Positions 44,640 through 53,125 of a stretch of 64,000 bases of DNA are shown here, in pieces. The notes under the pieces were generated by a model. It worked only from the letters and a program-made list of their open reading frames with translations, had not been told where the DNA came from and did no database searches. How positions within the stretch are numbered: the first letter of the stretch is position 1; every line of letters begins with the position of its first letter. Location: positions 62,001 to 126,000 of the forward strand of contig CAKUJD010000007.1 in assembly GCA_934661195.1 (NCBI GenBank), written 5' to 3'. A program made the position numbers and the translations under genes. This stretch comes from an uncultured Muribaculaceae bacterium (lineage in GTDB: Bacteria > Bacteroidota > Bacteroidia > Bacteroidales > Muribaculaceae).

Positions 44640-46067
44640 TTATTTCGGATTGAATGTCTGCTCAATGTTCTGCTCGCGGTGCACAAGCTCCACCTTCACG
44701 TTGAATTTACTGTGTATGTGCTCGGCCATGTGCTGGGCGCTGTACACCGACCGGTGCTGGCCACCTGTGCAGCCAAAGCACACCATCAGGTTGGTGAAGC
44801 CGCGCTCTATGTAGCGCTTCACCGACGCGTCGACCAGCGCATAGGCGTGGTCGAGGAAGGTGAGTATCTCGCCGTCTTCCTCAAGGAATTGGATCACGGG
44901 CTTGTCGAGCCCTATAAACGGCTTGTAGCGGTCATACTTGCCGGGGTTGTTAACGGCGCGGCAGTCAAACACAAAGCCGCCGCCGTTGCCCGACGTGTCG
45001 TTGGGAATGCCCTTCTTGTAGGCAAAGCTCATCACCCTCACCGTGAGGGCGTGCTTCTGTATCTCGTCTGTAAACTGTGACATATTCACCAATTCGCTAA
45101 GCACCTGGTTCAGGTAGGGGTATTCCACATATGGCTTCTTCAGCAGCTGGCGCAGATTGTTGATGGCAAACGGCACGCTCTGCATAAAGTGGGGCTTCTT
45201 CTCAAAGTAGCCCCTGAAGCCGTAGGCGCCAAGCACTTGCAGCGTGCGGAACAGCACGAAGTGGCGCAGCTGCGAGTAGAAGTATTCCTCGTCCACAGGC
45301 TTGTATTTGCGCAGGGCGGTGATGTATTCACTTATCAACTGGCGGCGCAGACTGTCGGGAAAGTTGGCCTTGGCCTGCCACAGGAACGAGGCCACGTCGT
45401 AGTAGAACGGGCCCTTGCGGCCGCCCTGGAAGTCGATGAACCACGGCTTGCCGTCCTTTATCATCACGTTGCGCGACTGGAAGTCGCGATACATGAATGT
45501 GGCCGATGAGCTGCGCAGCAGCACGTCGGCAAGGCGCTGGAAGTCGTCTTCAAGCTTGCTCTCCGAAAACTCGAGTCCGGTGGTCTTCAGAAAGCAGTAT
45601 TTAAAGTAGTTTAGGTCCCAGAATATCGAGCGGCGGTTGAACTCGGGCGACGGATAGCAGTTGGAGAAGTCCATACCATCGGCGCCAAGAAACTGGAACT
45701 CGCACAGCTGCTTGATGGTGGCCGAGAGCAGACTCTTCTCCTCGTCGCTGAACACACGCGTCTTGCGGCCCTTTTCTATGGCCTCAAACAGCAGCGTGTC
45801 GCCCAGGTCCTCCTGCAGGTAGGCCATGTCGTCGTCGCTCTTGCACAGCACCTTGGGCACGGGCAACCCCTTGGCCGCAAAGTGGCGGTCCATATAGATG
45901 AATGCCCGGTTCTCCTCCACGCACTCGCCCAGCACGCCTATCAGCGTCTGCGCGCCTTTAAGCCTGAAGTAGCGGCGGTTGCTGCCGGCTGCCGGCAACT
46001 CTACAACCTCGGCAGGCTCGCTGCCCACACATTGCTTATATAGTTGCTTTAGAATGTTAGCTTCCAT
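44640..46067 (-). CDS. Fusion of AmgK-type sugar kinase and RapZ C-terminal domain
   Basis: 475 residues. Residues 1-330 are an aminoglycoside-phosphotransferase-fold kinase: AAGSNRRYFRL at the nucleotide loop, catalytic MYRDFQSRNVMI (about 192-203) and metal-binding WFIDFQGGRKGP (about 209-220), as in AmgK (MurNAc/GlcNAc 1-kinase). Residues about 340-475 match the RapZ C-terminal domain: VRVMSFAYKKG, FDCRAVNNPG, GLDKPV and FGCTGGQHRSVY. In E. coli that domain binds glucosamine-6-phosphate and controls GlmZ decay. The N-terminal P-loop kinase of RapZ is absent. The fusion may let an amino-sugar signal govern wall-sugar salvage. It has its own promoter and lies upstream of the MurU-like gene. 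Confidence 0.88.
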   Translation of the reverse strand: MEANILKQLYKQCVGSEPAEVVELPAAGSNRRYFRLKGAQTLIGVLGECVEENRAFIYMDRHFAAKGLPVPKVLCKSDDDMAYLQEDLGDTLLFEAIEKGRKTRVFSDEEKSLLSATIKQLCEFQFLGADGMDFSNCYPSPEFNRRSIFWDLNYFKYCFLKTTGLEFSESKLEDDFQRLADVLLRSSSATFMYRDFQSRNVMIKDGKPWFIDFQGGRKGPFYYDVASFLWQAKANFPDSLRRQLISEYITALRKYKPVDEEYFYSQLRHFVLFRTLQVLGAYGFRGYFEKKPHFMQSVPFAINNLRQLLKKPYVEYPYLNQVLSELVNMSQFTDEIQKHALTVRVMSFAYKKGIPNDTSGNGGGFVFDCRAVNNPGKYDRYKPFIGLDKPVIQFLEEDGEILTFLDHAYALVDASVKRYIERGFTNLMVCFGCTGGQHRSVYSAQHMAEHIHSKFNVKVELVHREQNIEQTFNPK

Positions 46068-46100
46068 ATCGTAGTTAGCTTAATGTAAATTTTTATGAGG

Positions 46101-46131
46101 CAAAGGTAAACCAATATGCGTAATAAAGCAA
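46101..46131 (-). promoter_or_regulatory. Promoter of the kinase/RapZ-C operon
   Basis: Read leftward: TTG (46129-46131), 20 nt, TACCTTTG (46101-46108). The leader is about 30 nt. Confidence 0.75.
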
Positions 46132-46159
46132 GATTTGCACCGCATATTGGCGCGCCGGC

Positions 46160-47740
46160 CTAAAATTCCGATGTGAAGTGGAACTTGATTTTCGGGAAGT
46201 CTTGCTGCGCCATTTGCAGCACGTAGGCCGAGTCGGCAAGAAACACGTCGCGCCCGTCGCGGTCGGTGGCCATGAACTGGTGCTTGCGGTGCTTGAAGGC
46301 CTCAAGGGCTTCCTCGTCGTCGCTCTCCACCCAGCACGCCTTGTAGAGGCGTATTGGCTCCCAGCTGCACTTGGCCCCATACTCGTGCAGCAGGCGGTAT
46401 TGTATCACCTCAAACTGCAGCTGGCCCACGGTGCCTATTATCTTGCGGTTGTTAAACTGGTTGATGAACAGCTGTGCCACGCCCTCGTCCATCAGCTGCT
46501 CGATGCCCTTGTTCAGCTGCTTGGCCTTCATCGGGTCGGAGTTCTCAATGTACTTGAACATCTCGGGCGAGAAGCTGGGCAGGCCCTTGAAGTGCAGGTT
46601 CTCGCCCTCGGTCAGGGTGTCGCCTATCTTGAATATGCCGTTGTCGGGCAGGCCCACTATGTCGCCTGGATATGCCTCTTCCACAATGTCCTTCTTCTGC
46701 GCCATGAAGGCCGTCGGGGCCGAAAACCGGTAGGTCTTGCCCGAGCGCACGTGCAGGTAGTTCTGGTTGCGGTGGAACACTCCCGAGCATATCTTCACAA
46801 ACGCTATGCAGCTGCGGTGGTTCGGGTCCATGTTGGCGTGAATCTTAAACACAAAGCCGGTGAACTTCTCCTCGGTGGGCTTCACCTCGCGCTCCTCGGC
46901 CTTCACCGGACGCGGCGACGGCGCTATGCGCACAAAGCAGTCGAGCAGTTCCTTTACGCCAAACGTGTTGAGGGCCGAGCCGAAAAATACCGGGGCCGTC
47001 TTGCCCTCAAGGTAGTCCTGCTCGCTGAACTCAGGATACACGCCGTCGATCAGGTCGATGTCGCTGCGCAGCTGCGCGGCGTCGTCGGCCCCCACGGCAG
47101 CGTCGATGGTGGGCGAGTTGATGTCGTCGATCTCCACACGCTCGGTCACATGCTGCTTGTCGGGCTTAAACAGGTTGAGGCTGTGCTCATATATGTTATA
47201 CACGCCTTTGAAGTGCGAACCTATGTTGATGGGCCAGCTCAGCGGGCGCACGCTTATCTTCAGCTCCTGCTCCAGCTCGTCGAGAATGTCAAACGGGTCG
47301 CGGCCCTCGTGGTCGAGCTTGTTGACAAATATAATCACAGGAGTGTTGCGCATGCGGCACACCTCCATCAGCTTGCGCGTCTGTGTCTCCACGCCTTTTG
47401 CCACGTCCACCACTATAATCACGCTGTCTACTGCGGTGAGGGTGCGGTAGGTGTCTTCAGCAAAATCCTGGTGGCCCGGGGTGTCGAGAATGTTGATTTT
47501 GTAGTCGCCATAGTTGAAGCCCATCACCGATGTGGCCACCGAGATGCCGCGCTGCTTCTCAATCTCCATCCAGTCGCTGGTGGCCGTTTTCTTGATTTTG
47601 TTCGACTTCACAGCTCCCGCCACATGAATGGCGCCGCCAAACAGCAGCAACTTTTCGGTGAGTGTGGTCTTGCCCGCGTCGGGGTGCGAGATTATGGCGA
47701 ACGTGCGCCGCTTGGCTATTTCGTTTTGTAGATTTCCCAC
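46160..47740 (-). CDS. prfC: Peptide chain release factor 3
   Basis: 526 residues, starting at a GTG (47740), since no ATG lies at the family start. P-loop HPDAGKTT (19-26), switch region [28 protein letters not shown] with the normal catalytic His, and NKLD. The rest matches RF3, which recycles RF1/RF2 after termination. It lies 44 bp downstream of rfbD on the same strand and may be in the same transcript. The gene prfA is about 15 kb away. Confidence 0.97.
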   Translation of the reverse strand: MGNLQNEIAKRRTFAIISHPDAGKTTLTEKLLLFGGAIHVAGAVKSNKIKKTATSDWMEIEKQRGISVATSVMGFNYGDYKINILDTPGHQDFAEDTYRTLTAVDSVIIVVDVAKGVETQTRKLMEVCRMRNTPVIIFVNKLDHEGRDPFDILDELEQELKISVRPLSWPINIGSHFKGVYNIYEHSLNLFKPDKQHVTERVEIDDINSPTIDAAVGADDAAQLRSDIDLIDGVYPEFSEQDYLEGKTAPVFFGSALNTFGVKELLDCFVRIAPSPRPVKAEEREVKPTEEKFTGFVFKIHANMDPNHRSCIAFVKICSGVFHRNQNYLHVRSGKTYRFSAPTAFMAQKKDIVEEAYPGDIVGLPDNGIFKIGDTLTEGENLHFKGLPSFSPEMFKYIENSDPMKAKQLNKGIEQLMDEGVAQLFINQFNNRKIIGTVGQLQFEVIQYRLLHEYGAKCSWEPIRLYKACWVESDDEEALEAFKHRKHQFMATDRDGRDVFLADSAYVLQMAQQDFPKIKFHFTSEF

Positions 47741-47784
47741 TGTGTAGATATGAAATTTCTGTTGTTATCCTTGTTGCTTTATAT

Positions 47785-48669
47785 TTAATCATGTGTGCCG
47801 GCCAATGCGCCGATGCGCCTTATGCAGTCGGCAAGGCTGTCTTCCCAGTAGGGGATGGTGATGCCCAGTGTGGCCTTTATCTTGCTCTTGTCAAGCACGC
47901 TGTAGTGCGGCCTGGTGGCCTTGGTGGGGTAGGCGTCGCTCAGGCAAGGCTCCACGTCGCAGCCCTCAATGCCGCCAATGCGGTGTATGCTCTTGGTGAA
48001 GTCATACCACGATATCGCCCCTTCGTCGCTAAAGTGGTAGATGCCGCCGTGCCACTCTGGCGCCTGGATGGCCGCCATTATGGCCCGAGCCAGGTCGAGG
48101 GCGTAGGTGGGCGTGCCCACCTGGTCGCACACCACCCGCAACGCCTTGCGGGAGTGGCCCAAGTCGAGCATCGTCTTCACAAAGTTGTGCCCGTAGGGCG
48201 AATAGAGCCACGCCGTGCGCATTATTATGCTGCCCGGCGCGGCCGCCAGCAGCGCGCGCTCGCCCTCGAGCTTGGTGCTGCCATACACCGACTGCGGCGC
48301 GGTGGCGTCGTCCTCGCGGTAGGGGGTGCACGCTGTGCCGCTGAACACGTAGTCGGTGGAGATGTGCACCACCTTGGTCCCGTGGGCCTCGGCGGCGCGC
48401 GCCAGCAGCGCGGGCGCCTCGGCGTTGAGCTTGCGGCACAGCCCGGGCTCGTCCTCGGCCTTGTCGACCGCCGTGAATGCCGCGCAGTTCACCAGATAGT
48501 CCACGCGGTGGGCGTCAAAAAACGCGTCCACCGCCCGCGCGTCGGTAATGTCCAGCTCGTCGCGGTCGGTGAATATGCCCCGGCAGCTGCCGTTGGCCTC
48601 AATCAGATTCCTCATCTCGTGCCCCAGCTGCCCGTTAGCGCCGGTTATCAATATCGTCTTGGTTGCCAT
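47785..48669 (-). CDS. rfbD: dTDP-4-dehydrorhamnose reductase
   Basis: 294 residues. An extended short-chain dehydrogenase with NAD(P) loop TGANGQLG (9-16), STDYVFSG, and the catalytic YGSTK (Tyr and Lys). FTAVDKAEDEP and WLYSPYGHNFVKTM are RmlD signatures. It makes dTDP-L-rhamnose for surface polysaccharide. No rfbA, B or C adjoins it, so the other steps are encoded elsewhere. It is 58 bp downstream of the DUF4924 gene. Confidence 0.94.
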   Translation of the reverse strand: MATKTILITGANGQLGHEMRNLIEANGSCRGIFTDRDELDITDARAVDAFFDAHRVDYLVNCAAFTAVDKAEDEPGLCRKLNAEAPALLARAAEAHGTKVVHISTDYVFSGTACTPYREDDATAPQSVYGSTKLEGERALLAAAPGSIIMRTAWLYSPYGHNFVKTMLDLGHSRKALRVVCDQVGTPTYALDLARAIMAAIQAPEWHGGIYHFSDEGAISWYDFTKSIHRIGGIEGCDVEPCLSDAYPTKATRPHYSVLDKSKIKATLGITIPYWEDSLADCIRRIGALAGTHD

Positions 48670-48727
48670 TGTGTTATGTGTGCGTTGTGATTGCTTCTCG
48701 CAATGTGAGTGTCAACTTATGTTTTTT

Positions 48728-49291
48728 TTACTGCTTGTCGTTGTCGTCGCCAAACAGCGGCTTCTCCTCATCCTTTTTGAAATAGGCCGCCAGCAGCGCC
48801 ACAAAGTGCGAAATCTGCTTGATGGCCGCCTCGGTGTCCTTGCTGATGGGCTTGCCCTGCAGCCGCAGCATCATCACGCCATACAGCGCGTTGAAGCACG
48901 TCTCCAGCTCGCCGGCCTGCTCCTCCTTGGGCGTCTTGGCCCGCAGCTCCACTATGTAGGGCAGCGTGCGGTAGAACTCGGCAGTATAGTCTGGAAATTT
49001 GGTGCTGCCCAGCAGCTGCTGGTGCAAGTCGGCCAGGCGTATTATCACATTCTTGTTAATTTGCAGATGCCCGCTCTTGCGCTTGCCCTCAAGCTCCATC
49101 ATCTTAATCAGGCCCTCATACCAGTCCAAAATCTCGAGCCGCGTGGCCTCGTCCACATTGTAGCGCGACACGATGTTGCTCTTCACAGCCTCAATGTCGA
49201 GCCCGCAGGCCCTAATCAAGTCCTCCACCTGCCACATATACAGCAGATATTCCGCAATGTTCTCCTTGCGCTTGGCCTTAGCTATTATCAT
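48728..49291 (-). CDS. DUF4924 family protein
   Basis: 187 residues, almost all helical, no signal or membrane segment. It opens IIAKAKRKENIAEYLLYMWQVEDLIRAC (in parts), the hallmark of DUF4924, a Bacteroidetes-specific family of unknown function. The C-terminus is charged (KKDEEKPLFGDDND). It starts 11 bp after the Crp-like gene and is preceded by a perfect Shine-Dalgarno sequence, so it is strongly coupled to that regulator. Confidence 0.88.
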   Translation of the reverse strand: MIIAKAKRKENIAEYLLYMWQVEDLIRACGLDIEAVKSNIVSRYNVDEATRLEILDWYEGLIKMMELEGKRKSGHLQINKNVIIRLADLHQQLLGSTKFPDYTAEFYRTLPYIVELRAKTPKEEQAGELETCFNALYGVMMLRLQGKPISKDTEAAIKQISHFVALLAAYFKKDEEKPLFGDDNDKQ

Positions 49292-49293
49292 GC

Positions 49294-49304
49294 ATCACCT
49301 CCTT
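49294..49304 (-). promoter_or_regulatory. Perfect Shine-Dalgarno site of the DUF4924 gene
   Basis: AAGGAGGTGAT, two bases before the ATG start triplet region (ATG at 49291) and overlapping the crp-like stop codon TAA (49303-49305). It is fully complementary to the usual 16S 3' tail, which is rare in this phylum. Confidence 0.75.
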
Positions 49305-50004
49305 ATCCAAACTTGCTGATGTTGCGCAGCGCATGCTCGTCGATAATCTTAATGCGCCGGCCGTCAACCGTGATGATGTGCTCCTGCACAAACGACGACA
49401 GAGTCCTGATGGCGTTCGACGTGGTCATGTTCGACAGGTTGGCGATGTCCTCGCGCGCCATGTATATCTTCAGCGTCTCGCCGTCTTCCTCAAACCCGTA
49501 GTTGTCGATGAGCACCGTCAGCGCCTCGGCCAGACGGCCGCGTATGTGCTTCTGAGTGAGGTTCACAATGCGCGTGTCCGAGCCGCCCAGGTTGCGCGAC
49601 AGCTCGTGGATGAAAAACCACGCCAGCTTGTTGTTGTTGTTAATCAGGCTCTTCACCACATCCATCGGAATCGTGCCAATCGTCGACGCCTCAAACGCCG
49701 CCGCGCTCGACACATACGGCTCCTCGGCAAAGTAGGCACGGTAGCCGAAATACTGGATGGGGCGGTAGAGACGCAATATCTGCTGCCGGCCGCCTATGCC
49801 GTCCTTGAACAGCTTCACCTTGCCCTTTATCAGGCACCACAAATAGCGCGGAGTGTCGTGCTCGGCATACACGATTTGATTCTTTCTGAAAGTGTGGGCC
49901 ACAAAGTTGTCGGCCACAATACGTTTCTCCTCGGGCGACAGAATCGACCAAATCTCGGCCAAATCCTCACTGATTATTTTTTCAAGAGTGCTCTTTTTTA
50001 TCAT
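49303..50004 (-). CDS. Crp/Fnr family transcriptional regulator
   Basis: 233 residues. An N-terminal cyclic-nucleotide-binding fold (LWCLIKGKVKLFKDG; RPIQYFGYRAYF) is followed by a winged helix with recognition helix in IANLSNMTTSNAIRTLSSF. The Cys cluster of Fnr is missing, and the cAMP-contact RxS motif of Crp is not evident, so the signal is unknown. Bacteroidales have many such regulators. First gene of a cluster with DUF4924, rfbD and prfC. It has a clear promoter of its own. Confidence 0.88.
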   Translation of the reverse strand: MIKKSTLEKIISEDLAEIWSILSPEEKRIVADNFVAHTFRKNQIVYAEHDTPRYLWCLIKGKVKLFKDGIGGRQQILRLYRPIQYFGYRAYFAEEPYVSSAAAFEASTIGTIPMDVVKSLINNNNKLAWFFIHELSRNLGGSDTRIVNLTQKHIRGRLAEALTVLIDNYGFEEDGETLKIYMAREDIANLSNMTTSNAIRTLSSFVQEHIITVDGRRIKIIDEHALRNISKFG

Positions 50005-50032
50005 CTGCTAAACAACAATGCTATAAAACATA

Positions 50033-50063
50033 CAAAAGTAGTCAATAATCTGAACAATAGCAA
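50033..50063 (-). promoter_or_regulatory. Promoter of the crp-DUF4924 operon
   Basis: Read leftward: TTG (50061-50063), 20 nt, TACTTTTG (50033-50040). The leader is about 25 nt. Confidence 0.72.
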
Positions 50064-50125
50064 GAAGCCCCCCGATTAATCGTCCAAAAGCACTCAGTTT
50101 GCCGACTTTTGCAGCCGTTTCTGCT

Positions 50126-50758
50126 CTAACGCCTGGAGTCAATTTCCTTTAGATAGTCCTCAATTTTCCGCGACTTGACCAAGCCAATGAACATCTCCCT
50201 CATGCGCGGGTCATCGTCCTCTGGGTCCCCGAATTTCGCCTGCCAGCTTTGTGGCACCCAATCATCAACAAACTCGATTTTGTCAGTCATCGCCTGCGCA
50301 AAGTCAGTCAGGCATTTATAGAAGTCCCTTACAAATGTCCCAGTCTCGCAGTAGGCGTCAAGTATAAACCTGTCGTCACTTTCATCATACACCGAGAAAA
50401 TTCCGCAATTGCCTGGCCACAGTTCCCCTTTGTAAGAGTGGTCAAAAAACCAAATCGGCTCATAATACAGCACCGCCTGCCAGTCCTCGCAGTCAAGGTT
50501 CAAGACGCTGGCGTTGCTGTATTGGTTGCAGGCCACCGACTCAAGCCACTCACGCAAAGGCTCAAAACAGTCATACACATCCTAGAACTCAATAAAGCCC
50601 ATGTCCACCCCATTCTTAATGAAGTGCACCGGCATCCACCCATAATCAGGCCCGTCAAAAGACACCTGAATCCGGTCCTGTCCATCTGGCAGCTCCTGGG
50701 CATACCTCCCCAAAATCTCGCTCCTGCCACTAAGCCATCCATTCCCGTTGCTTTTCAC
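50126..50758 (-). pseudogene. Unrecognised protein split by an in-frame TAG
   Basis: From GTG 50758 the frame reads KSNGNGWLSGRSE ... KNGVDMGFIEF for 58 codons, then TAG (50582-50584), then continues in the same frame as DVYDCFEPLREWLESV to the TGA/stop at 50126. The second part alone could be translated from GTG 50578 (150 residues). Both halves look like one globular, acidic protein of about 210 residues with many Trp and Tyr residues, similar in feel to immunity-type proteins, but I do not recognise the family. It lies 46 bp downstream of a GIY-YIG nuclease gene in an AT-rich patch. Confidence 0.65.
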
Positions 50759-50804
50759 AAGTTATAAATTTAATAAGACGTAAACTTGCTTAAATTGGCT
50801 CTGG

Positions 50805-51746
50805 TCACTTTATTACTTCAAATGTACACCCCATTGCCTTTGCAATGCCAAGCACTTTTATGATGTTTGTCCTATCCCATTCAACGCACACCACGAAATC
50901 AACCCCATCGCCACTTCTCAACACATCGTTAATAAAGTAGTGCACGTGGTCTTCTCCCAATTCTTTCCATTTTTTTGCTGTTTCAACGTCCTCTTGAATA
51001 AAGTCGAATTGTGCAAACCGTCCAAGAAATTCTCTTCTGAATGTGCTCTTCAACTCGCTCAATGTTGCCGTTGGGTACAGTGTCAGAAATTGTTTTACTA
51101 TGGCGAGAACAATCTCACGCTTGTTGTATTTCCCATTTCCGTTTAATGATAGGAGGACGCGGCCTTTTAGGTCATCGCTTGTGCATTGGATATCAACTGG
51201 CCTTACTTTGGGCGTGCTTAAGACAATGGGGCTTGCCACTACTGCTTTTGTGCTATTCTCAAATATGTCGTTTCCTGCGAATTTTGACAGAAAACGCACA
51301 TATGAGAAGAATTTGTCAGCTTTGCCCTTCTGCACAACACCCATGTGCGGATTTTTAGGTGATTGTGTGTTTTCAGCCAAATCATATGATTTGACTTCAA
51401 TAGCTCTGTTATAGGCCAGATACTCTAAATATTGAACTTCTGTTTTGCTCAAGGCCGCTTCATTGCTCCCCAGAAAAACAAAAACTTCATTCCAAAAGTC
51501 TTTCTTTTTTAGATGCTGGTTTACTCTCTTGATGAAATCATCTGTTTCACCAATATATGCTTTTCGTGTGGCTGCGTTCATTAATATGTATAGGGCTGGC
51601 TTTTTTAATTTGTCATTGAAATCCTGCATAAACTTTGAATCGTCCCTCTTGATATCATACAATTCGCACATGCAGTCGTCCATTGATATATAGCGCGATC
51701 CGTTAAGGTCGTCGTTGTGTAAATAAGTATATATAGTTCTTGCCAT
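50805..51746 (-). CDS. GIY-YIG nuclease domain protein
   Basis: 313 residues. The GIY-YIG core is seen as PALYILMNAATRKAYIGETDDFIKRVNQH (in parts; LYI for the first motif, YIG for the second, Arg and downstream acidic LSKTEVQYLEYLAYNRA). A C-terminal region of about 120 residues (YNKREIVLAIVKQFL ... FEVIK) looks like a separate alpha/beta module of unknown role. Such proteins are found among mobile-element and restriction genes. No DNA-binding domain is recognised. AT-richer than neighbours, with a strong promoter of its own. Confidence 0.82.
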   Translation of the reverse strand: MARTIYTYLHNDDLNGSRYISMDDCMCELYDIKRDDSKFMQDFNDKLKKPALYILMNAATRKAYIGETDDFIKRVNQHLKKKDFWNEVFVFLGSNEAALSKTEVQYLEYLAYNRAIEVKSYDLAENTQSPKNPHMGVVQKGKADKFFSYVRFLSKFAGNDIFENSTKAVVASPIVLSTPKVRPVDIQCTSDDLKGRVLLSLNGNGKYNKREIVLAIVKQFLTLYPTATLSELKSTFRREFLGRFAQFDFIQEDVETAKKWKELGEDHVHYFINDVLRSGDGVDFVVCVEWDRTNIIKVLGIAKAMGCTFEVIK

Positions 51747-51778
51747 AATCTCGTTTAACCATTATTCAAAGCATATGT

Positions 51779-51809
51779 CAAAGTTAATTAAATATGGCTG
51801 CTTGTGCAA
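51779..51809 (-). promoter_or_regulatory. Promoter of the GIY-YIG gene
   Basis: Read leftward: TTG (51807-51809), 20 nt, TAACTTTG (51779-51786). The leader is about 30 nt. Confidence 0.72.
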
Positions 51810-51862
51810 GTGCTTTCATAATAAAACGATATGTTGATGATAAGGGTGTGTTGGGGGTGGGG

Positions 51863-52411
51863 TTACTTGGGGGCGACGAGGCCGTTCATCATGGCGTAGA
51901 TGCTGAGGCCCGACACGCTTTTGATGCCCAGTTTGGCGGTGATGTTTTTGCGGTGGGTGAGCACGGTGTTGATGCTGATGTGCAGGCGGTCGGCTATCTC
52001 CTTGTTGATGCAGCCGGCCACCACCAGCTGCAGCACTTCGGTTTCGCGGGCCGACAGTTTGCCCTGCTCGGGCTGCGAGCCTGCCGCCTGGCGGCTGTGG
52101 ATGATGCTCTCCAGCGAGTCGATGAAGTCGCTCTCGGTGCCGGCCTGCGAAATCAGGTGCGGCTCGGCGTCGAGGCGTTGTGTGGCGGCGGTGATCACCA
52201 CCGTCTTGGCCTTGTTGGGGGTGAAGAAGCCGAGGCTGGACGCCACTGTGGCCTCGTCGGCAAAGATGAGGTCGCTCTCGCCGGCGGCCTGCGACTGGGC
52301 CACGGCCTGCACGCTGGGCGCGATGTGGGCCTCGATGCCGAATGTGCCATGCAATATGTGCCTCAGGCCCACGGCTGTGAGTGCGCTGGTGGTTATGATG
52401 TAGGCTGTCAT
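51863..52411 (-). CDS. NarL/LuxR-type regulator with degenerate receiver domain
   Basis: 182 residues from ATG 52411 (MTAYIITTSALTAVGL); the longer open frame up to 52537 overlaps the upstream gene and is low-complexity. The N-terminal half has a receiver-like fold but lacks the acidic pair near the first strand, and the phospho-Asp region reads DLIFADEATV, so it is probably a pseudo-receiver. The C-terminal half is a LuxR helix-turn-helix (LSARETEVLQLVVAGCINKEIADRL, in parts; INTVLTHRKNITAKLGIKS). It lies 14 bp after a ScdA/hemerythrin-like gene, a pairing seen in Bacteroidales, so the two are likely functional partners. Confidence 0.82.
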   Translation of the reverse strand: MTAYIITTSALTAVGLRHILHGTFGIEAHIAPSVQAVAQSQAAGESDLIFADEATVASSLGFFTPNKAKTVVITAATQRLDAEPHLISQAGTESDFIDSLESIIHSRQAAGSQPEQGKLSARETEVLQLVVAGCINKEIADRLHISINTVLTHRKNITAKLGIKSVSGLSIYAMMNGLVAPK

Positions 52412-52425
52412 AGGCGGCGTGGGGG

Positions 52426-53115
52426 TCAGTTGTTGCTCATGAGGTTGGACAGCGGTTGCAGCAGGCGGTAGCGGATGCGGTTGTTCTTCATAATGTCGCG
52501 CTTCAGTGTGAACACTGCCAGCACCACGGCGTTGCACAGGTTCAGGTCGTAGTCGCCGTTGAGGTGGCGCACCAGCATGTTGGTGAGGTCGTCGATTTTG
52601 TCTTCCACCGTGTCGTGTCCGTCGTCAAAGCTGGCGGGCGTCATCTCCACGTCGCCGGTGTGGCCCACCGAGCGCTCCATGTCGAGTATTTCGGGAAACC
52701 ACTGCCGCTCGTCGGCTGCGATGCGGCTTTCGAGCTCGGCCTTCACCTCGTTGAAGAAGCCCCTTATCAGCGGCAGGTTGCCGCTGTGGTCCGACCGCTG
52801 CATCAGCAGGTTGAAGTGCCGCTCGATGTTGGGCAGCTGAAAGCAGGTGTAGTAGCGGTTGGTCTTGCGCAGGTATCCCACTATGGTGGCGGCGCTGAAG
52901 GTGCTGAGTATGCGTTCGGGAAAATACTCCTCGTTGAGATACACATTGAGTATGGTGGCGAAAAACGCCGCGTCGAGCCCCAGCTCGCCGCACACGTCGC
53001 TTATGCGCTTGTCGCCCACGCCCAGCTTTATGCCGAAGCGGTTGAACACCGTCACTATCGAAGGGTCGCGGTCCACAATGTGGCACAGGCGGGTGTCGTT
53101 GTCAACTAATGCCAT
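52426..53115 (-). CDS. ScdA/hemerythrin-like protein with most metal ligands lost
   Basis: 229 residues. The start RLCHIVDRDPSIVTVFNRFGIKLGVGDKRISDVC (in parts) matches the ScdA_N (DUF542) domain of iron-sulfur cluster repair proteins, but without the CC pair that normally follows the FGI segment. A hemerythrin-like helical domain follows (about 75-229). Where the family has His or Glu ligands, this protein shows RKTNRYY, DERQWFP and KNNRIRYRLLQP, so a di-iron centre is unlikely; GHDTVE may keep one. It may have become a protein-protein partner of the NarL-like regulator encoded next. Confidence 0.7.
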   Translation of the reverse strand: MALVDNDTRLCHIVDRDPSIVTVFNRFGIKLGVGDKRISDVCGELGLDAAFFATILNVYLNEEYFPERILSTFSAATIVGYLRKTNRYYTCFQLPNIERHFNLLMQRSDHSGNLPLIRGFFNEVKAELESRIAADERQWFPEILDMERSVGHTGDVEMTPASFDDGHDTVEDKIDDLTNMLVRHLNGDYDLNLCNAVVLAVFTLKRDIMKNNRIRYRLLQPLSNLMSNN

Positions 53116-53125
53116 GATGGGGGTG

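Noticed and set aside
52412..52537. N-terminal extension of the NarL-like regulator
   Set aside because: It overlaps the upstream ScdA-like coding sequence and is low-complexity; the fold starts at MTAYIITTS.
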